Source: Nymphaea colorata
Lineage: Eukaryota; Streptophyta; Magnoliopsida; Nymphaeales; Nymphaeaceae
Direction of reading: 5' to 3'
DNA length: 64,000 nt
NCBI RefSeq assembly: GCF_008831285.2
Contig: NC_045146.1
Coordinates: forward strand, 22,275,703 to 22,339,702
Positions 60,112 through 64,000 of the stretch are shown here, piece by piece (the stretch's first letter is position 1; every line of letters begins with the position of its first letter). The notes beneath the pieces were generated by a model, which saw only the letters and a list, made by a program, of their open reading frames with translations, made no database searches and was not told where the DNA came from. A program made the position numbers and the translations under genes.

Positions 60112-61346
60112 GTGAAGGAATTTCAAAAATTTTAAAAAATTGACCTCGGGTCCTAACTCGTGTGTTTAAACCACACGGTGGACCAGAAACTGGTCCCACT
60201 ATTGGAAGCGTTTGCTGACCCCTACTCCGGTTTAAGGGCTTTTTTGGTAAAGGGTGTGGGTTTCAGCTCTCAACCAGGCTCACGGAAAAAGTATTCAACA
60301 CAAATAAATATCTTTTAATTATTTGTGAAATCATTATAAGGGTGAAAGTGTCAGTGGATCGGATCTTGAAAGTTGACAATCGATGCTAGGGCGGTCCAGA
60401 CAACATCCGGATTGGATCTTAGTTCCCGTGCCAAATCCTGGGAACCGGTCGAAGATGGTACCAAAGTGTGGAAAACCACTTGCAGTTTTTGTGAATGGGC
60501 CACAGCAGTGTCGGCTTTGAAAAGTGCAACCGGATCCGACCGAATTTGACCTGAGTTTTGGATTCGAGTATCAAAAAAAGGCCACCATGCCTGGTCCATC
60601 TAACTTCACTAGAAATCAGATACGGGTCTTTGCAGGTTTCGGATCGCTAAGGTTTTCAGGACCGTTAAAGGAAAGAAAATGTCGACAAAATCTTGTGGCT
60701 CAAACTGACTCCAATCTCGATCCAGATCTACTATGCCCCAGCGAGGTTTAAAAGATTGAATATAATTAATTACGGTAGTTGATTGATCTGCCACTTGCAA
60801 TCTAATTCAGATCACAGTTGTACTGAATCAGCTAGAGAACCCCAAATCAAATTCGTATAAGTTTAGTTTTATTGCTCAATTGGACTCCGAAGTGAAATGG
60901 AAATATCGAAAAAAATATACCAAAATCATTGCCAGGGAATTCCCTGTCTTTTAAAAACAGTTTTTAACTACTAAATTAAAGAAGAATCGAACTGATATAT
61001 CGATTGAGAATAGACCAAAAAACTAGGAAGTTAGATTGAAGGAGGAAAGCAAACAAAACAGCGTTATTTTGGGGACACCGACAATTTTGGGGAGGGTTGT
61101 TATTATTGGGGGAGGAAATTAATGCTACGGCAGGTCTGTCCTTCAACTGTACACCTTCCATCACGCCAATCTGATGGTGTAGATTCGCCCAGTCGATTGG
61201 GGCCCACCTATTATTGAGCCTTGCTAGTCGCCGTTGCAGTCACTTACCCTTCAATCCCTCGACCAAAATTCTTCTCACCGCCAATCTCTCCACCTTCCTT
61301 TACACGCCTCTTCTCCTTTCAGGCCTCAACCCATGCTCTGCCCACT

Positions 61347-61431
61347 CTTATATACTTGTTAGAGGTAGTAGTTAGTCGACATTATATTCTTATATACCTT
61401 TTATAAGGTATTAGTTAGTCGATATTATATT
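61347..61431. repeat. Imperfect 42-bp tandem duplication
   Basis: Two copies share CTTATATAC, AGGTA and TAGTTAGTCGA(C/T)ATTATATT. It lies just left of the GC-rich block. Confidence 0.75.
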
Positions 61432-64000
61432 TCAAAAGCATAGTATTCATAAAAATCAAATACCGTAAGATTCGCATTATAGACGGCTTAGTTGCGCTTG
61501 TATAAGCGCCAAGAGTAAAAGTGTTGAAGGCAATGAAAGCGGTAACGTTGGAAACAGGGGAAAAAGTAAAGAAAAGAAGGGGTTCAAAAAGCAGACGGCA
61601 CGCCGGGACAATTATCTATGTGGAAAGTCCAAACTGCCCTTTGGATACAGCCATCGGGCAGGTAGTCCTGCGCGTAAATAAGGAGGAGTAGCGGGGGCAT
61701 GGGGTGAGCGACGGCATCGGTGCGGGTAGGGAGGGGACAGAATCCTCGCCGGATGATTTTCCAGGGCGTCGGCGGGGTCCACCGGAAAACCCTAGCGCGC
61801 GGCGTCGGCGTCGCGACAAGGAGTCAAGGAAGCCCACGAGCGCCACCGTTGCGGGCCCCGCTGGAGCTGACTGAAAAGTACACGTGGCGTGCGGACGCCT
61901 CCCACCACGCCCCCGTCCAGGTCGTCGCCGAGCGCCGCTGGAAGACAGGTTCAAAAATTTTTCCTTTTTTCGTGAATGGTAAAAAGAAAAGAAAAAAAAA
62001 TTCCCCGTACTGGCCTCGCGTGCGCCGATCATACGGACTACCTGGAAACCTAAGCCGTAAATTATGGTATTACCCTTGGACTGTGTTTAATAAAGTGGGT
62101 TTTGTTAGGGGCAGTTTTGTCATTTATTAACAACATCGAAATTGGATGCCCTGCAGTTTTACCAGACCCTTGAACACCTCAGACCGACAGATCGAACGGA
62201 TCGGATCCGCTTGTTGCGCTATAAAGAATCTGCCGGATCCAGATCGCATGATCTGGGATTTGGTTTCCGTGCTTGCAGGCCCGAACCCGAGCTAAAACTA
62301 GAGGCGCGGAGGGGTATTTTAGTCATTTGGAGAATTAAAAAGCCGAAACGCGCGCTGAATGGAGCGGACCTTGCCGGTCAACACCTTCCGCCCCGACATG
62401 CCGTCGAAGTTGGTCCAACTCGGATCTCGAATTCCACGTGGCGCTTTCCTTCAAAGCAACGCGAAAAGGAATTTTGGCTCTCTGAGCGACGGCCCCGTGA
62501 AAGGCGAAAATTTCACATAAAGGGGGGCGGACCTTAAATTATTTACGAATCATCGCCACGAATTTCGTTATTACGTACAAACTGTTTGCTTCTTTTTCTC
62601 GTTCCTTTCACGGTGGTACAGTCAACTAAAACAATTAGAACGCTTTATTGTTCATCAGCTGCACGATGAATTAATACTTGAATGAGATTTTACGTCGCAT
62701 TGAAGCATTTGAAATGCATTCATTTCTAAGTTAGACTTTTTAGCCTCAAGGTAAAAAGAGAGAAAAAAAAAAAGCTTCATGTGAAAATGAGCTACAATGA
62801 CATCCAAAGCAAGAAGCAGGTCGAATCTGGGTAGTATGAAACCCTTTTAAGCAAGATCACGTTCAAAGTTTATATGTGACCTGGTTATAGGCGTTGTGGT
62901 AAAAAAAAAATTGACATAGAGAGATGAAGTTTTCACCTAACTCTTATCTTCTTAAAACTCTTATCTTCTTAAGGTGCTTTTGATTCTACAGTTCAACTTA
63001 CACACACATTGGTCTCTCCATCCTCTTTTTTTTTTTTTTTGCTTCATATGAAGTTGATGCTTCTAACATTCAACATAAATACTGACCAACTAAGTCATTG
63101 CACCAACTCATGTTCAATTTATCTCTAGCTTGGACAGAAGAGCGAAGTTGCCCTTCATTAATTCAAAATTCGTCTTTAGCCATGTGGTCAAATTCATTTT
63201 CCAATGATAAATATGGCTTCCATAGCTGCTATGGTACTTCTTGTATCCTAACTTTAAACGAACAACTCATTAACTTGATTTGCCTTTTTCTAAGTTCAAC
63301 GAAGAATTGAATTCATGATTTATGAGTTCATGACTTTTTTCAAATTCATCTTTCTTTGGATCTCACTGCCTTCAACTTTGTGCCGCTTCCTTCCTTACAA
63401 ATCCTTCAAAGAAGGTCATTGAATGCAAACAGGACAGGACACCTCTTTGTCAACAACTCTGGAAGATGAAAACTTTTCAAATTTACCGAATATGTGGAAC
63501 TACTACTCTATAGCAAAAGAGTTAGCTGTTAAATAAAGTTCAAACTTAATTTCATATCTTTCACCATCCATGTCCTGCCACTTTGATCCCTGAATCGAGG
63601 CCTTAATTATCTGATTCTATAAAATCAAATCCAGATTATATCATTTTGCAGATAGAAGTCACCCGTGATTTTGCTTTTTTTGTAAAGTATAGAAATTCCG
63701 GGCTTGACCTTAGTTTAGTTGCCAAAGGGAAATGAAAAGTAAGGTGGTTTTTATCTTATAGAGTGGGCCAAGCCGACAAATAGCTTTTCCATTTAGAAGA
63801 AAATAGAAGTAAAACGTACACTTTTCGCTAGTTTGAATTTAGCTGCCTTAAAGCTTGGCGCCCATGTTTGATATTTATTGGAAAAAGTTGAGCCCGTATC
63901 TGAAATACAAAAAGTCGGAGGCTCTTATTCAAATAATGGTAAAAATCGAGACTTCAAATGAAACCGAGCACCCAAAAAATCCAAACCGTAGCGGGGGAGA

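Larger units (their letters stand above)
52489..64000. other. Gene-poor right flank, 11.5 kb
   Basis: The first few hundred bases form the GEN1 promoter and leader. Beyond that I recognise no gene. It holds a small hAT-like element (53393-53508), AT-rich low-complexity DNA (53620-53960), a 25-bp tandem repeat (55919-56028), GA/GAA microsatellite DNA (60056-60111), a 42-bp duplication (61347-61431) and a GC-rich block (about 61600-62540). One reading frame, 57710-57976, has a signal-anchor-like segment and is listed separately. Other frames (61616-62032, 61720-62130, 62142-62537) are open because of base composition and match nothing I know. Confidence 0.5.

Noticed and set aside
61616-62130. 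Overlapping frames of 136-138 aa on both strands, rich in Arg and Pro
   Set aside because: Composition-driven, mutually overlapping, no family signature or splice support.
1-64000. CRISPR arrays, bacterial operons or plasmid-type origins
   Set aside because: The sequence is plant nuclear DNA; none of the repeats has the direct-repeat and spacer form of a CRISPR array.

Overview
This window is nuclear DNA from a flowering plant. The evidence is spliced genes with GT-AG (and some GC-AG) introns, plastid-targeted proteins, two AP2/ERF transcription factors of plant-only subfamilies, AT-rich non-coding DNA, long AT/CT microsatellites and small hAT-like transposons. Species cannot be fixed from sequence alone. 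One DREB1/CBF gene beside one DREB A-4 relative would fit a lineage without large CBF clusters, such as an early-diverging angiosperm, but this is only an inference.

Six protein-coding genes are supported. From left to right: (1) the last three exons of a plastid-type fructosamine/ribulosamine 3-kinase (+, 211-1677); (2) a complete 10-exon PFC1/KsgA-type chloroplast rRNA adenine dimethyltransferase (-, 2603-11641, 326 aa), with two related hAT-like elements in its introns; (3) a complete 7-exon TraB/PrgY-family protein (-, 13274-17564, 404 aa); (4) an intronless DREB A-4 (ERF025-029-like) factor (+, 25750-26403, 217 aa); (5) an intronless DREB1/CBF factor (+, 44383-45072, 229 aa); (6) a complete 8-exon GEN1 Holliday-junction resolvase (-, 45516-52488, 645 aa). 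I assembled the exon boundaries by hand from splice sites, reading phase and family alignment; every spliced gene closes in frame.

The gaps at 17.6-25.7 kb, 26.4-44.2 kb and 52.5-64 kb hold no gene I recognise. They contain microsatellites, tandem repeats, MITE-like elements with inverted termini, and one GC-rich block near 61.6-62.5 kb.

The genes do not form an operon-like system. Two links stand out. The two DREB genes are in the same orientation and share C-terminal motifs, as expected of an ancient tandem duplication. PFC1 is needed for chloroplast development in the cold, and its upstream region carries a CRT/DRE core, the site bound by DREB1/CBF proteins. The most useful leads are a PCNA-binding/PIP-degron-like motif plus a cyclin-docking-like tail in GEN1, a His replacing a normally invariant DNA-contacting Arg in the A-4 DREB, GC-AG introns in two genes, and hAT-like insertions with 8-bp target duplications. 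I found no wholly new biological system.
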